From NCBI GenBank assembly GCA_029834535.1, contig JAQMWT010000092.1, forward strand, positions 1-64,000: 64,000 nt of DNA, in the 5' to 3' direction. The translations under genes and the position numbers were made by a program. Shown piece by piece: positions 51,959-63,400 of the stretch (positions are counted from its first letter, which is position 1; the number at the start of each line of letters is the position of its first letter). This DNA comes from Chrysophaeum taylorii (taxonomy: Eukaryota; Sar; Pelagophyceae; Pelagomonadales; Pelagomonadaceae). Under the pieces are notes generated by a model. It did not search any database, was not told where the DNA came from, and worked only from the letters and a program-made list of their open reading frames with translations.

Positions 51959-53479
51959 ATGGGGAACCAGTGCTGCGGCTCTTCGGGACCGTTGCTCCAA
52001 GTCATCGATGGCGTCCATTTGTGCGTGTATTGTAACCGCCGAGCATTTGATGAAAAACTACGTAGGCCTTTGGACGAGCCCGCAACGAAACGGGTAGCGA
52101 AGGTCTTGGACCTCAACATCCAGACGAACGTCCCCGTGATTCAGTTTGCCTTGGAGGGAGTGGGAAACTTAGAGAACCAACCAAAGACAGGTGAGTTCGA
52201 CAGCGCGCAGAAGGCACTACGCGATGTGATGAAGATTTCTGTACCCGAGAGACCCAACTACAAGTACTTTGGGTCGAAAAACTACGAGACGCTGTTGTGC
52301 TTGCTCGCGAAAACAAATCCGTTTTGGGCGAGCGCTTTGACCTTCAAACATGGGTCCTTTGAGCTGAAGGCGTACGATCCGGAAGAGACCAACAAGTCCC
52401 TTTACCAAAAGATGATGGAGACGATGCACGGTGCGGGTCACAAGGTCAACGTCAAGTTCGACGATCGCCTCACAAAGATCACGTCAATTCAAGTCTTCGA
52501 TGACTTAGAAGGTCAGGAATTGACCGCCGCCACCGATAAAAATCGCTACGCGTCCGCGGTCCTCTACAACATGGTGTTCTACGCGTCTGCCGTGCACGCG
52601 ACGATGCACGTCTTCCACCTGATCATGACGTCGGCGTTCGCCGTCGCGAGCACGGGCTTCGACCCGCTCAACAAACTCGCAGAGATGTACGACGGCAACG
52701 TCCCGGTCAAATACGTCGAGGTCGGCTTGTTGCTCGTCGGGGACGTGGACAATACGTCGGCAATCATTACGGGCAGGAACGGCTTCGGGAGCTCGCAGGC
52801 CATCAGACCCATTTTGAAAGAACTCTTTGTCAGCTGGGCCTCATGCAAGACTGCGGATGCCTTCCTCAACAACTTTCTGCTTGCCAAGATTCCGCATCAC
52901 AAGCGCGACACCGTCCTCGTCGAGTTCAAGAAGCACTCGAGCCTCATCGAAAACTTCGCCGGCGGCTTGGCGACCGCCGTGAGCGAGTTGGACGTTACGA
53001 AATTCAAAAAAACCGAAAGCAATTTGAAACAGTACCTGTCAAAGTGCGGCGATGACTTTGAGTTTGCCACAGACTCGCTCAAGAGCTGGTTCGAGATTAT
53101 GTCGGTCACCGGGATAATGCACGGCACGACACTATCCTACAGTCGCTTGATTGCCGTTCCCGACGTCTTGCGCTGGCGCAATGTACTCTTTGATACCTGG
53201 GACTCCAACGACAAAAACCTCCTTTCTACCGGATTGGGCACTATCGTCGGGATGGAGCAAGATCGCTACGTCATGTCGAGCAAGCCTGACAAAATAAGTT
53301 TCCACCCCAAAATTCAAGTCGTCCTCGAGAGCTTCGACGCAAAAGCGTCCGCCCTCAAGGAAGCCTACAAGAACGAGCTTCTCGAGCGCCCCGACGTCGA
53401 TGACGTCGGATTCGTGCTCTCAGACTATTGCACCGATGGCTTCGACGGCAAGCAGCTCACCATCGCCACCTACATCTGA
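51959..53479 (+). CDS. Unknown 506-aa protein with likely dual acylation signal
   Basis: The N-terminus MGNQCCGSSG has Gly2 for myristoylation and Cys5/Cys6 for palmitoylation, so plasma-membrane or endomembrane attachment is likely. A Cys pair (HLCVYC) follows. The body is about 450 residues, mixed alpha/beta, with a striking His-containing helix VHATMHVFHLIMTSAFAVAS near residue 218 that could bind metal, and LRWRNVLFDTWDSNDKNLLS near 402. The HxxxHxxxH spacing and setting recall lipoxygenase-like helices only faintly, and I do not assign a family. The frame is uninterrupted, begins with ATG and has lower GC than the housekeeping genes, possibly marking a recently acquired or lineage-specific gene. 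Confidence 0.75.
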   Translation: MGNQCCGSSGPLLQVIDGVHLCVYCNRRAFDEKLRRPLDEPATKRVAKVLDLNIQTNVPVIQFALEGVGNLENQPKTGEFDSAQKALRDVMKISVPERPNYKYFGSKNYETLLCLLAKTNPFWASALTFKHGSFELKAYDPEETNKSLYQKMMETMHGAGHKVNVKFDDRLTKITSIQVFDDLEGQELTAATDKNRYASAVLYNMVFYASAVHATMHVFHLIMTSAFAVASTGFDPLNKLAEMYDGNVPVKYVEVGLLLVGDVDNTSAIITGRNGFGSSQAIRPILKELFVSWASCKTADAFLNNFLLAKIPHHKRDTVLVEFKKHSSLIENFAGGLATAVSELDVTKFKKTESNLKQYLSKCGDDFEFATDSLKSWFEIMSVTGIMHGTTLSYSRLIAVPDVLRWRNVLFDTWDSNDKNLLSTGLGTIVGMEQDRYVMSSKPDKISFHPKIQVVLESFDAKASALKEAYKNELLERPDVDDVGFVLSDYCTDGFDGKQLTIATYI

Positions 53480-54619
53480 GCACGAAAAAAACCAAGGAGG
53501 ATGAAGCTTCGTCTCTGAATTCGTATTCCTTCCGTACTCGCTTACCCACTCTCCCTCTCGCGTGCACGTCGGCAGTGGTGGCCGACTCCCGTACTCGTCT
53601 ATTCATCTCCATCCAAAAAACTTGATGGCCGCCACGCCCTCTTGCCTTGCTCGCCCGTCCCCCTGTCATTCCCTAAATTACTCTACCTTTGCTTGATCAT
53701 GTCGAAGTTTGGGTCAAATACGTCTCGCTCGGGCCGACAATGCCCTTGGCTCTCCACTATCGCAGGGATTCGTATGGATTCGTGGGGTCATCCGCGCAAT
53801 GTGCTCGCTTCTATGTGCTGCCCTAATAGTGTCGGCTTTTTCTCGAGGGTTATTTCGGGTAGGCCCATTGGATTCCCCGACACACGCGCCTAGTTTCCCC
53901 ATGGCTTCCGAGAGATTGGGTTTGCGTTGTACTCGTCGATGGCGCTCGGGTTAGAGGAGGGTGCACGTAGATGAAGACGCTGCTGCGCCCTCAACTCTTA
54001 CATAAATATTTCAAGAACGCGCGCGCGCGAGCCGTAGTCGCATAGGGGCTATTCTCGGAATTCCATCTCGAGCGTGAAAGCATCCTTTGTTGCCTTAGAG
54101 GGCACTAGGATGGAACCGCGGCTTTTCGCGACAGGCCCTGGGCCGGTCAAAGTGCCCCGGGGGGGTATGTGGAAAAAAAAGCAAGCGAAGAACTTTTTAT
54201 GCACACCTAGGTATCACGGGCAGCCCCACCCACTCTGCCCGCGCGTAGCAGGACGTCGCACTTCGTCGCACATACGCAGGGCGGCAGCGCGCGTACGACC
54301 TGCGGGTGGGGCCCCTCCTCTCTTCGCCTGCCCCGCGGCTCGGTGATGACCCCGACCAGGCCTCGGGATACATCCGCCTTTCAGACACCATTATCGTAGT
54401 CACACATCCTCCCAATCGACTAAGCGCCCTGAGCTCGAGCAGAGTGGTCCCGATCGCGCCCCCACCCATCTTAAGTTGACCTTAAATACTCCCTCTTAGC
54501 AGTCGACGAGTTTCGACGGGCTAAAGCTCATCGACAGGTATCCAAGGACACCAAAAAAAAATCCTCGGCATACGGGGAGCTCCAGAAAGTGCTAGCCACG
54601 GGAATAGGCGCCGCCGGAG
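53480..54619. other. Gene-poor stretch with dispersed repeats
   Basis: No supported gene. It contains the shared GATGACCCCGACCAGG repeat (54330-54392) and a CCCTCTTAGCAGTCGAC copy at about 54492-54508. Other short frames have no recognisable content. Confidence 0.45.
54330..54392 (+). repeat. Dispersed GC-rich repeat, copy 2
   Basis: CCCCGCGGCTCGGTGATGAC, then CCCGACCAGG and a TCCGCCTTTCAG block match 12229-12290 and 62779-62822. Confidence 0.7.
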
Positions 54620-55078
54620 CTAAGGAGCAGCGCCGCTGGGTCGAGGGAGGTCCAGTGGGTGTCTGAAGAACTTGCATGAGGGCAACTTGATGCAAAGAAT
54701 CTCGTAAGCGGCATAGTTGAAGCTCCCTCGCGCGCGGCCGCCCTTGCGGTTCTGGACTCGCCTCGTCAGCAAGATCTGGCGCACATTGACGCCGATCTCC
54801 TCGTTACCGACCACCTTCTGTACCCGGTTCGTCTAGAGCACCCAATCAACCAGGGCGTTCTCTTCGAGAGCAGCGATTGGATTAGTCACGGCGCTCCATC
54901 TCGGCGTCCTCCTGGAAGACCACTCGCCCCTTGAGCCGGTCGTGGAGCTGCTTCGCGGTGATGACACCCTGCCACTCCGAGTGCTTGGTCAAGCACCTCT
55001 TCGCCCCGACGCCGTTCTCCTGACAGTACTTGACGGCTTGCGCGAAGCTCTGGTGCGCACTGCGAATACAAAGTAGTT
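54620..55078 (-). pseudogene. pogo/CENP-B-type transposase remnant
   Basis: Minus-strand pieces resemble the N-terminal DNA-binding part of pogo-like transposases: AVKYCQENGVGAKRCLTKHS with GVITAKQLHDRLKGRVVF (the psq/CENP-B helix with the RLKGR turn), then in another frame VGNEEIGVNVRQILLTRRV, like the second helix-turn-helix. The pieces are out of frame and no DDE core is seen. The remnant abuts the Helitron-like element at 55084. The call rests on motif resemblance only. Confidence 0.5.
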
Positions 55079-55083
55079 TGTAT

Positions 55084-56105
<1,022 letters not shown>

Positions 56106-56197
56106 AGATGCATATTAAAAGGGAGGGCATAGACTTTCTAGGCTAATTGGATGACTGGGGGTGTTGCGTTTGGTTTAGTAGTTTACTTGACGAAACT

Positions 56198-59100
56198 ATG
56201 GTGGTCAATGAGGATTATTGGAAGGATAGCTACCACAGCCTGCGTGCGCAGCATTCTGAGTTGCAGCGCAAGTATCACGAGCGAACGGAAGAGCTTAAGC
56301 GGACCAATGTCCAGCTGTCCAAGGTGGAGACCTTGTTGCGCCTTAAAGGGCAACTCGAAGTAAGGGAGGTCGGCGCAGATGATCTCTCGGTAGCATCCGC
56401 GGGGAAGAGCAAGTTGGAACGGCGGTGTGGTGAACTCGAAAAGAGATATCAGGCTGCTCAACGAGAGCTGGAAAAGAAAACGCGCGAGGTAGCGGTGCTG
56501 AAACGAGCTGCTCGGAGGACGGCACAGACGCCGCCTCTCTCAGCCGCGGCGACGGATCAGCCGTCGAAGGTGGCAACCCTGGTGTCGCGATTCAAGGCGC
56601 GAGTCGAAGATGCCGAGGCAGAACTAGACCGGGTTCGCAACGAGAATCGCGAGCTGCGAGAAACACTTCGGAAGAGAAGACCGCCAATGGAAGCGGGCGC
56701 GCCGCCCGTCGTCGAACGGGCGGCGTCGTCGAAGGCGCAAGAAGAGGCGGCAATGGCCCTGCGCGAGGCAAAGGCGGAAACGCATCATCTGAAACTTCGT
56801 TACGAGGCACTCGAGCGAAAGTCTCGGGCACAGGCGGAGATCCAGAAGGGCAGCTTGGACCAGCTCGAAGATTACAACGTGCGGCTTCGGGACTTGAGGA
56901 GCCAGCTCAGCGAGGCGATTGTCGCGAAGGATGACGCGGAGGCACGTGCGGCGTCGTGCAACGACTTGCGCGAACGTGTTGCCATGCTTCAGGACACGAA
57001 CGGCCGGCTCGAGGCGGAGATCGAGAAGCTGTGTTCTTCGCCGTTCATCGCCGAAGCCTACGACCAGGCAGAGCGCGTCGCGCGGCTCAAGGAGCTCGAG
57101 ACGCAGGCGCGCCACGACAAAGCCAAGATCGAGAAGCTCGAAGAGGCGAAAGTACGCCTCGAGCATGAAGCGAGTCGGCTTGGCGTCGATGCCGAGCGCG
57201 TGGCCGCCGAGAAGAACGACGCCGAGCGCCGCCTGTCCGAACTGCAACGTGATGCACCGAGGCATGCTTCTCCACCCACGACGGCTGTTCCAACGACGTC
57301 AAAAGTTGGCAGCGAGCTCGATAGTCTGGAGAATGTCCTTACTCACGTCAGGCGGAAGCAGGATCTTGACTTCGATCTCCCATATCCCGACTTGGTGAAG
57401 CCGAACGTCGAAGGGGACGACGACGCAACGACGGCAAAGCTGCGGGATCAGTACCTCTCTGCCCGCTGCGAACTCGACCGTCTGGATAAAATGCTCCAGG
57501 TGCAGATGTCGATCAATCGCGACCTGAACACCGAGCTCGATCGCGCGCGGTCGAGACAGACTGCTGAGACGAAAGAGCTCGTGCAGAAGATCGAAGACGT
57601 CGAGGCACTCGCGACGCGCCGCTTGAAGCGTATTACGATGCTCGAGGCGCAGGTCAAACAAGCGCGATACCACGGTGTGGGGAAGCAAAGCCGACGCGCA
57701 GAATTGCTAAAAGACAGCGGAGATGACAGAAGTGAAGCGCTGCTTGCAGAAGCTGGAATGCTCGCAGCTGACGAAAACATGGCGGAAGTCTGGATCGTCG
57801 AAGTCGAGTACGAAGAAGGTGTCGTCGTCGGCGACACGTCGACGTTCGCAGTCGTCGATTTCTACATTTTCGAATCCCAGGCCACACCCTGGCTCCCCGG
57901 TGCACGCCCCGAGTTTGACTTTGCCACCACCTACAAAATCCGCGTGGACGACGCTTTCCTGCGATATCTCGCGACCGAGGTGCTCACAATCGAGGTGTGC
58001 GAGGCAAAACGCGCCGACTATACCGTCGTAGCCAAGGGAGCAATTCCGCTCGCGCCGCTTCTCGACTCGCGTCCGACGATCGTCGTAGATCGTTGCCAGT
58101 TGCGCGCGCCGCGCACCGGCAGGTTGCTGGGCTACGCGCGTATCGAAATAAGACTCGCGCTGCCCGTAACCGAGCTCTACCAGCTCTTCCTCGACAGCCA
58201 CCCGCGTGAGCGTCATCAGATCGAGCAGGCCGCGTTGGCCAACTTGGAGGCTGAGGAGGAAAAGCGACCGACACAAGCATCTCGTGTGGATTCGTCATCT
58301 TCGTCTGGTGCAAACGAGATCGAAATCGTCGTGCACTCAGCGTCCGACTTGGGTCTTCGAGACGACGGCGAGCCGCCGTCACCGTACGTGCACTATCAAC
58401 TCCTAGAGTTCCACGACACCTTTACACCAGTGTGCGCAGCGACAACTGAACCCACGTTCGAGCACCTCGCCACGTTCCCATTTGCCTCGACTTCGCAGTC
58501 GCTCGCGGTTCTCCGGACGGAGCGCTTGATGTTTACAGTTCTCGACTTTAGCGAGGACGACAACGTGTTGATCGGCACCGCTGAGCTCAGCCTCTCGTCC
58601 TTGGCAGATGGAGAGCGCGTCGTCTCAAATTTGAACCTCGTGTCCGAGGCTTCTGGGCGACGCGTTGGCGGTCTGCGAGTGGCCGTAACATGGCGACATG
58701 ATGTGGTGTTGCAGCAAAAGCATCATGCGCTCACGGTGGATGAAATCGCATGGGTACTTGGCGAGTTTTCACGTTACGAAGACGGACAAGTTGACTACAT
58801 TACGTTTCTGCGCGCCCACGACGTGCCGGTTGCGGCACAAAGAGCGACGACCAAACTGCGCTCGTTCGTCGAGCGCGCGATGGTCGCCGGGGATAATTTA
58901 GAGCTCTTCGACCGCCTGGACCTTCGCATGCTCACGGAAGACGAGTTCGCCACGCACATGCTTGAGAAGGGTGCTGATGTTCCCGGCGACGAACTGTTCG
59001 CGTTCTTGCGATGGGCGCGCAAGGCGAACGTTGATTTCGACACCCCAGCGCTTGTCAAACTCCTCACGGCGAGACCGACAACGCTCGAGAGCGTCGCGAG

Positions 59101-59527
59101 GTCGAAAATATCGAAGCAGCTTGATTCGGTCCGACGCCAAGGCGCTGACCCCATGGTACCATTCGAAGGATATGACCGCCTCAAATGCGGCCGTCTCCCG
59201 CGATCAGAATTCAAGAGAGCCCTCCGCGCAGTCGGGATCGACGTCGTTCAGCAGCCTGCCGACAGCCCATCACCTCGCATGAGGTCGACGTCTCGTGATA
59301 TCCCGACCTTCGCACCGACGGCAAAGCTGGTACCGCGAGATGGAGACGACGACGTCGCAGGCGAGATACCAAGCGGGGGAGAGCGGCTCTTGTTCCAAGA
59401 GCATCTTCGACGCGTTACTACCCCGATCGCGGAGGCTCCTGTGCCCTCGAAGATTGCTACCGCGCGCGAAGTCACTGCGACTGCGCGCGAAGTCGTTCGC
59501 CCTCGGGTGCATCGCCGGGGTTTTTAA
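56198..59527 (+). CDS. RPGRIP1L-like ciliary transition-zone protein
   Basis: The 1109-aa protein begins MVVNEDYWKDSYHSLRAQHS, like the start of RPGRIP1L. It has long coiled coils to about residue 510, a first C2 domain at about 528-677 (FYIFESQATPWLPGARPEFD, FATTYKIRVDDAFLRYLATE, EIRLALPVTELYQLF) that matches the RPGRIP1L central C2, and a second C2 at about 705-834 (EIVVHSASDLGLR, HYQLLEFHDTFTP). Residues 843-1015 look like degenerate EF-hand pairs (VLGEFSRYEDGQVDYITFLR) in place of the animal RPGR-binding C2. RPGRIP1L anchors the transition-zone gate at the flagellum base. The frame opens at 56147 with TTG; the first ATG is 56198, and an upstream exon is possible. Confidence 0.85.
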   Translation: MVVNEDYWKDSYHSLRAQHSELQRKYHERTEELKRTNVQLSKVETLLRLKGQLEVREVGADDLSVASAGKSKLERRCGELEKRYQAAQRELEKKTREVAVLKRAARRTAQTPPLSAAATDQPSKVATLVSRFKARVEDAEAELDRVRNENRELRETLRKRRPPMEAGAPPVVERAASSKAQEEAAMALREAKAETHHLKLRYEALERKSRAQAEIQKGSLDQLEDYNVRLRDLRSQLSEAIVAKDDAEARAASCNDLRERVAMLQDTNGRLEAEIEKLCSSPFIAEAYDQAERVARLKELETQARHDKAKIEKLEEAKVRLEHEASRLGVDAERVAAEKNDAERRLSELQRDAPRHASPPTTAVPTTSKVGSELDSLENVLTHVRRKQDLDFDLPYPDLVKPNVEGDDDATTAKLRDQYLSARCELDRLDKMLQVQMSINRDLNTELDRARSRQTAETKELVQKIEDVEALATRRLKRITMLEAQVKQARYHGVGKQSRRAELLKDSGDDRSEALLAEAGMLAADENMAEVWIVEVEYEEGVVVGDTSTFAVVDFYIFESQATPWLPGARPEFDFATTYKIRVDDAFLRYLATEVLTIEVCEAKRADYTVVAKGAIPLAPLLDSRPTIVVDRCQLRAPRTGRLLGYARIEIRLALPVTELYQLFLDSHPRERHQIEQAALANLEAEEEKRPTQASRVDSSSSSGANEIEIVVHSASDLGLRDDGEPPSPYVHYQLLEFHDTFTPVCAATTEPTFEHLATFPFASTSQSLAVLRTERLMFTVLDFSEDDNVLIGTAELSLSSLADGERVVSNLNLVSEASGRRVGGLRVAVTWRHDVVLQQKHHALTVDEIAWVLGEFSRYEDGQVDYITFLRAHDVPVAAQRATTKLRSFVERAMVAGDNLELFDRLDLRMLTEDEFATHMLEKGADVPGDELFAFLRWARKANVDFDTPALVKLLTARPTTLESVARSKISKQLDSVRRQGADPMVPFEGYDRLKCGRLPRSEFKRALRAVGIDVVQQPADSPSPRMRSTSRDIPTFAPTAKLVPRDGDDDVAGEIPSGGERLLFQEHLRRVTTPIAEAPVPSKIATAREVTATAREVVRPRVHRRGF

Positions 59528-60885
59528 AGTCGACTCCTACAAAAGGGGAGGGTAGGAATGCCGGTCCTGGTGTGTTGTGCGAGTGCCCGGGGCTACATAT
59601 ACCCCTGTGGAGGCTACTACACGACAGCGCGCGACGGAGCTCGGGAAGGTGTTAGCGACTTGAGAGGTCAGAGACATAGGTGGCAAGTCGCCGAGTCGCG
59701 AGGCAGACTACGAGAGGAGGGGTCCCGCTTGCAGAGAGAGTGCGCGTCGACGTAAATGTGACGGAGTGTGACGAACGTGCGACGGAGTGGGACGTCCTGC
59801 TGGGCGTGGGCGGCCTGGGTGTGGGCCGCCCGAGGCGGCGACGTGGTTGAGTGTGGTGAGGGCCGGGGTTTCTTCTTATTAGCTGAGGTGATCCTCGCCG
59901 CAGAAAAGAGAGCTTGTTGTGGCAGGAGGCTTTTCAAGGAGACTGCTGTACTGGAAGAGAGGGTGGGGGGATTACTGACTACCATTTGGAGGGTTGGAGA
60001 CATCAGCAGGTACGTGGCAGAGAGCAGTAGGTACGCGAAGTAGTATTATCGTATCATGCTGCACCGCGCTCAAGGTAGGTGCTCAGGAGAGTGCCCTTAT
60101 CTGGCGCATATAAGCCAGAAACTGCGCCTCGAGATGTTTGAACTAGTGCGCCAGAGTACACTATCCATAGCACGCGTGATCGACATAGGAGGAGTAAGTA
60201 AGAGTGAGTCAGGCACACGCAGGGTCGCAACCCGCGAATGATAGCCAATCCCAGGCGAAACATCGCCGTATAGCCAGATAGAAAAGGAGATAGACATCTC
60301 GATGGTAGCTCACCATAGCGGTCGGTGGTGGTGGTGTCTAGCCAGAATCCCCGGACCGGCGGTTTACAATTTGACGTTACATACTCGCTGCGCCACTACA
60401 GTGATCGAACAAGGACAACAACAATGATTTTTTTTGTCGGTCGACATGGATCGAAAAGAGGGTGTCGGGTATTTATATATCCCGCGGCCTTCGCAGGTAC
60501 GGTCGAAGCTCGCTCGAAGCAAGAGTTGAGCTACGAGCGACGGCGTCCGGGAGAAAAGGCAGGTAGACCCCAACGAAGAGGATGTGGCTGGCGAGTATGC
60601 GGGGGGGTGGTCGCGGCAGACGGTGGACAACAAAAACAGGTGGTCGATAGATAGACGGACGGTGGTTGGATTCACAAGGCTTTTCTCTTTCTCTCTCTCT
60701 TTCATTCATTCTTTCTTTCTTTCGCAGGAAGGTCAAAATGGCGGTCGGAGGCGATGGTGGAGATCACGATCTGTTGAGAGGGCGAAAACACGACGCGACC
60801 CGGCGCGCGTTCTTTCCTTTCCTTTCCTTTCGTTTCGTTTCGTTTCGTTTCGCGCGACCACCGAACCCTCGCGGACGGGGTCGGA
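59528..60885. other. Gene-poor stretch between convergent genes
   Basis: 1.36 kb with no supported gene. It holds CTTT/TTTC runs near 60690-60725 and (CTTTT)/(CGTTT) runs near 60815-60855. No tRNA-like B box with a matching A box was found. Confidence 0.45.
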
Positions 60886-62607
60886 TCAGCCGAGGGCTGC
60901 CGCGCTGTCGTCCTCGTCGTCGTCGTCGTCGTCTTCGGCCGAGTTTTCGTTGATGTGGAGGTCGTAGGTTTCGTCGAGGTTGACGTCGAGGAGCGTCGGG
61001 TGCGAATTGGTGCGCCGTCGGCGCCGACGGTGCCAGTGTTTGACGATGCGATTGAAGAGTTTGGCGCGCGGGCGACGTTGGTGGTGCTGCCTCTGCGCCG
61101 CGGCGGGTTCCTCGCCGGCGAGGGCTACGATAGAGTGGTCGTCGGCACCCCCGGCGGGGTGTTGATTTTGTTGGTCGTTGTCTCCTCCTCCGAGGAGCTC
61201 GTCGAAGTTGACGGGGGGTTTTGCGTCGTATTCGAGGAAAATGACGCGCGCGAGTTCGAGGTGGTCGTTATCGAGGGCCAGCGCCAGGGGTGAGTGTCCG
61301 TCGGCGTCGAGCTGGTCGACGTCGGCATAGTTCAAGGTGGTCCCTCCAAGAAAGCCGTTCGAGCAGACGATGTGGAGCAGGGACGCCGGGTCGCGAGCGA
61401 CCGCTCGGATTTCGGCGTTGTGTCCGAGGAGGCGCTTCGCGACTTCGATGTGGTCTAAGGCAGCCGCGACGTGGAGCGGTGATCCGCGCGACCACCTCAA
61501 GCTCATGCAGTTAATCTCGGTGCGCGGGTGCTTGAGGAGGACGCGGACGACGGCGTCGTGGTTCTCGCGGCACGCGGCGAAGAGCGGCGTCTCGCCGTAC
61601 TTGTTTTCGCAGTTTGGGTCGGCGCCCTGGCTGAGCAACAGCCGTACGACGTCGGCGAGGTTGTAGCGCGCGGCGACGTAGAGGGACGTGTAGCCGTTGT
61701 CGGTCGCCTGGTTGAGGTTTGGGGCGCAGCCCGCGAGCGCGGCGACGACGTCGAGGTCACGGCCTCGCTCGCACGCGGCGAAGAGCGGAAAGCGTCCGTG
61801 CTCCGGGACGCGCTTCGCGGCGTCTGCGCCGTGCCGGAGGAGTAGAATCACCGAGCCCAGACGGTCGGCCTCCGTCGCCTTGTAGAGCGCCGTCTCGCCG
61901 GCGGCGTCGACGGCGTCGACCGACGCGCCGTTCGCGAGCAGATGCGTCGCGCAGCCGACCGACCCGAGCTCGGCGGCGATGTGGAGGGGACGCAGGCCGT
62001 TCGCGCCCGAGGGTCGCTCGACGTCCGCCTTAAACTCCTCGATCAACAGCTTCACCATGGCGTCTTGGCTCGCGTGCGCCGCCACGAAAAGCGGGGTCTC
62101 GTCCTCGTCGTTGGGCGCGTCGACGCCGACTTGCTTGGATTCGAGGAGCGCGCGCGCCGCGCCGCGCGCCCCGCGGTGCGCGGCCAAGTGGAGCGCCGTC
62201 TGGTTGCATTCCTCGGGGGCGGGGTCGCCCCCGCGTTCCAGCAGGTACGCGACGGCCTTGGCCTGGTCGAAGTAACTCGCGACGAGAACGGGCGTCGACC
62301 CCCGCGGGTGGACCGCCTGGTTGACGTCTTCGCCGCCGTCGAGGTGCCGCGCGATGGCCAGGAGTTTGCCGTTGCGGCACGCCCAGTACAGATCCACGTC
62401 CTCCTCTTCCTCGGCATCTACGCGGGCCACCTTGGACAAGGGCGCCGCCGCCGCCGCCGCCGCCGATTCGTCGCGCGACGCGGATTCCGACTCCTTGTCG
62501 TCCGAGGCCTCCTGCTCCCTCGCCCGCTTCTTCGACGGCGACGACACTCCGTCCATCGTCAAAACGTTCTGTGGCGACGACGACGAACTCGACGCTTCTG
62601 ACTGCAT
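60886..62607 (-). CDS. Ankyrin-repeat protein with about ten repeats, 573 aa
   Basis: After a Ser-rich leader with a basic nuclear-type cluster (SPSKKRARE), about ten ankyrin repeats run from residue 70 to 450, for example NQTALHLAAHRGARGAARAL, DETPLFVAAHASQDAMVKLL, GLRPLHIAAELGSVGCATHL, GYTSLYVAARYNLADVVRLL and GETPLFAACRENHDAVVRVL. A basic His/Arg-rich stretch and an acidic C-terminal run follow (ENSAEDDDDDDEDD). It probably acts as a protein-binding scaffold, perhaps nuclear. The frame opens at 62652 with TTG; ATG 62607 is used. No catalytic or membrane segment is visible. Confidence 0.85.
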   Translation of the reverse strand: MQSEASSSSSSPQNVLTMDGVSSPSKKRAREQEASDDKESESASRDESAAAAAAAPLSKVARVDAEEEEDVDLYWACRNGKLLAIARHLDGGEDVNQAVHPRGSTPVLVASYFDQAKAVAYLLERGGDPAPEECNQTALHLAAHRGARGAARALLESKQVGVDAPNDEDETPLFVAAHASQDAMVKLLIEEFKADVERPSGANGLRPLHIAAELGSVGCATHLLANGASVDAVDAAGETALYKATEADRLGSVILLLRHGADAAKRVPEHGRFPLFAACERGRDLDVVAALAGCAPNLNQATDNGYTSLYVAARYNLADVVRLLLSQGADPNCENKYGETPLFAACRENHDAVVRVLLKHPRTEINCMSLRWSRGSPLHVAAALDHIEVAKRLLGHNAEIRAVARDPASLLHIVCSNGFLGGTTLNYADVDQLDADGHSPLALALDNDHLELARVIFLEYDAKPPVNFDELLGGGDNDQQNQHPAGGADDHSIVALAGEEPAAAQRQHHQRRPRAKLFNRIVKHWHRRRRRRTNSHPTLLDVNLDETYDLHINENSAEDDDDDDEDDSAAALG

Positions 62608-63400
62608 CGCGCGGTCGCACCAGAGCGACGCGTCTGCAGACTTCCACGCCAACGACGACGGTGTGTCTGCGTCTTGGGGTTTTTTGACTTACCCGCCGTC
62701 CGTTGTACTTTTTTCGACCAAACCAACAGCACCCGCTCTGATGATATTATCACCTTCAAAATCCCAACCAATCTCTTCGCCCGCGGCTCGGCGATGACCC
62801 CGACTAGGCCCCGCCTTTCAGCCTGAACGTCTTTACCGCCGCCAACACCTTGAGTAGCAGGAAACCCGCTTCCGCCTCATCATCATCCCTCCCTCATGTC
62901 TCCACGCGACGCGCCAAAACCCACAAGGCTCGCACCCCCCCCCCGACCCCAAAAAAACACAACCAATCCGGGAGACCGAGAGTTCAAGCGAGCGACCATT
63001 TTATTGGAAGAGTGATGAGTGCGCCCAGAGAGGGAGGAGTAAGGTCGGGCGCGCGCGCGCGACCTTAGGATGGAAGGAAAGAAGCGTGTGTGTGGGGGGC
63101 GGGGGGGTCGAGCGTGAGGTAGTCTCTTCTTCTTGGAAAAAGATACAAGAAGGAGAAAAGGGAGGGGGGGCTCTAGTCTGAGGGGTAGAGGCCCCCGGGG
63201 GCAGCGCGCCCGGGTCGGCGGGCGCGCGTCGACCCTCGGCAGCAGACTGGGACAAGAGGATGTGGCAGACGCGATGACACAGGAGGAGGAGGAGGACGCT
63301 GGTGGAAAAAATGAGGAATAGAATAAGAATAGGAGGAAGAAGAAGATGAAGGCCGGGCGGCGAACTCGGGAAGAACGCAAATAAGAAACGAGTCCATCAT
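62608..63400. other. Gap holding dispersed repeat copy 3
   Basis: The repeat CCGCGGCTCGGCGATGACCC lies at 62779-62822. Poly-C/poly-G and GA-rich runs follow. No gene is supported. Confidence 0.5.
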
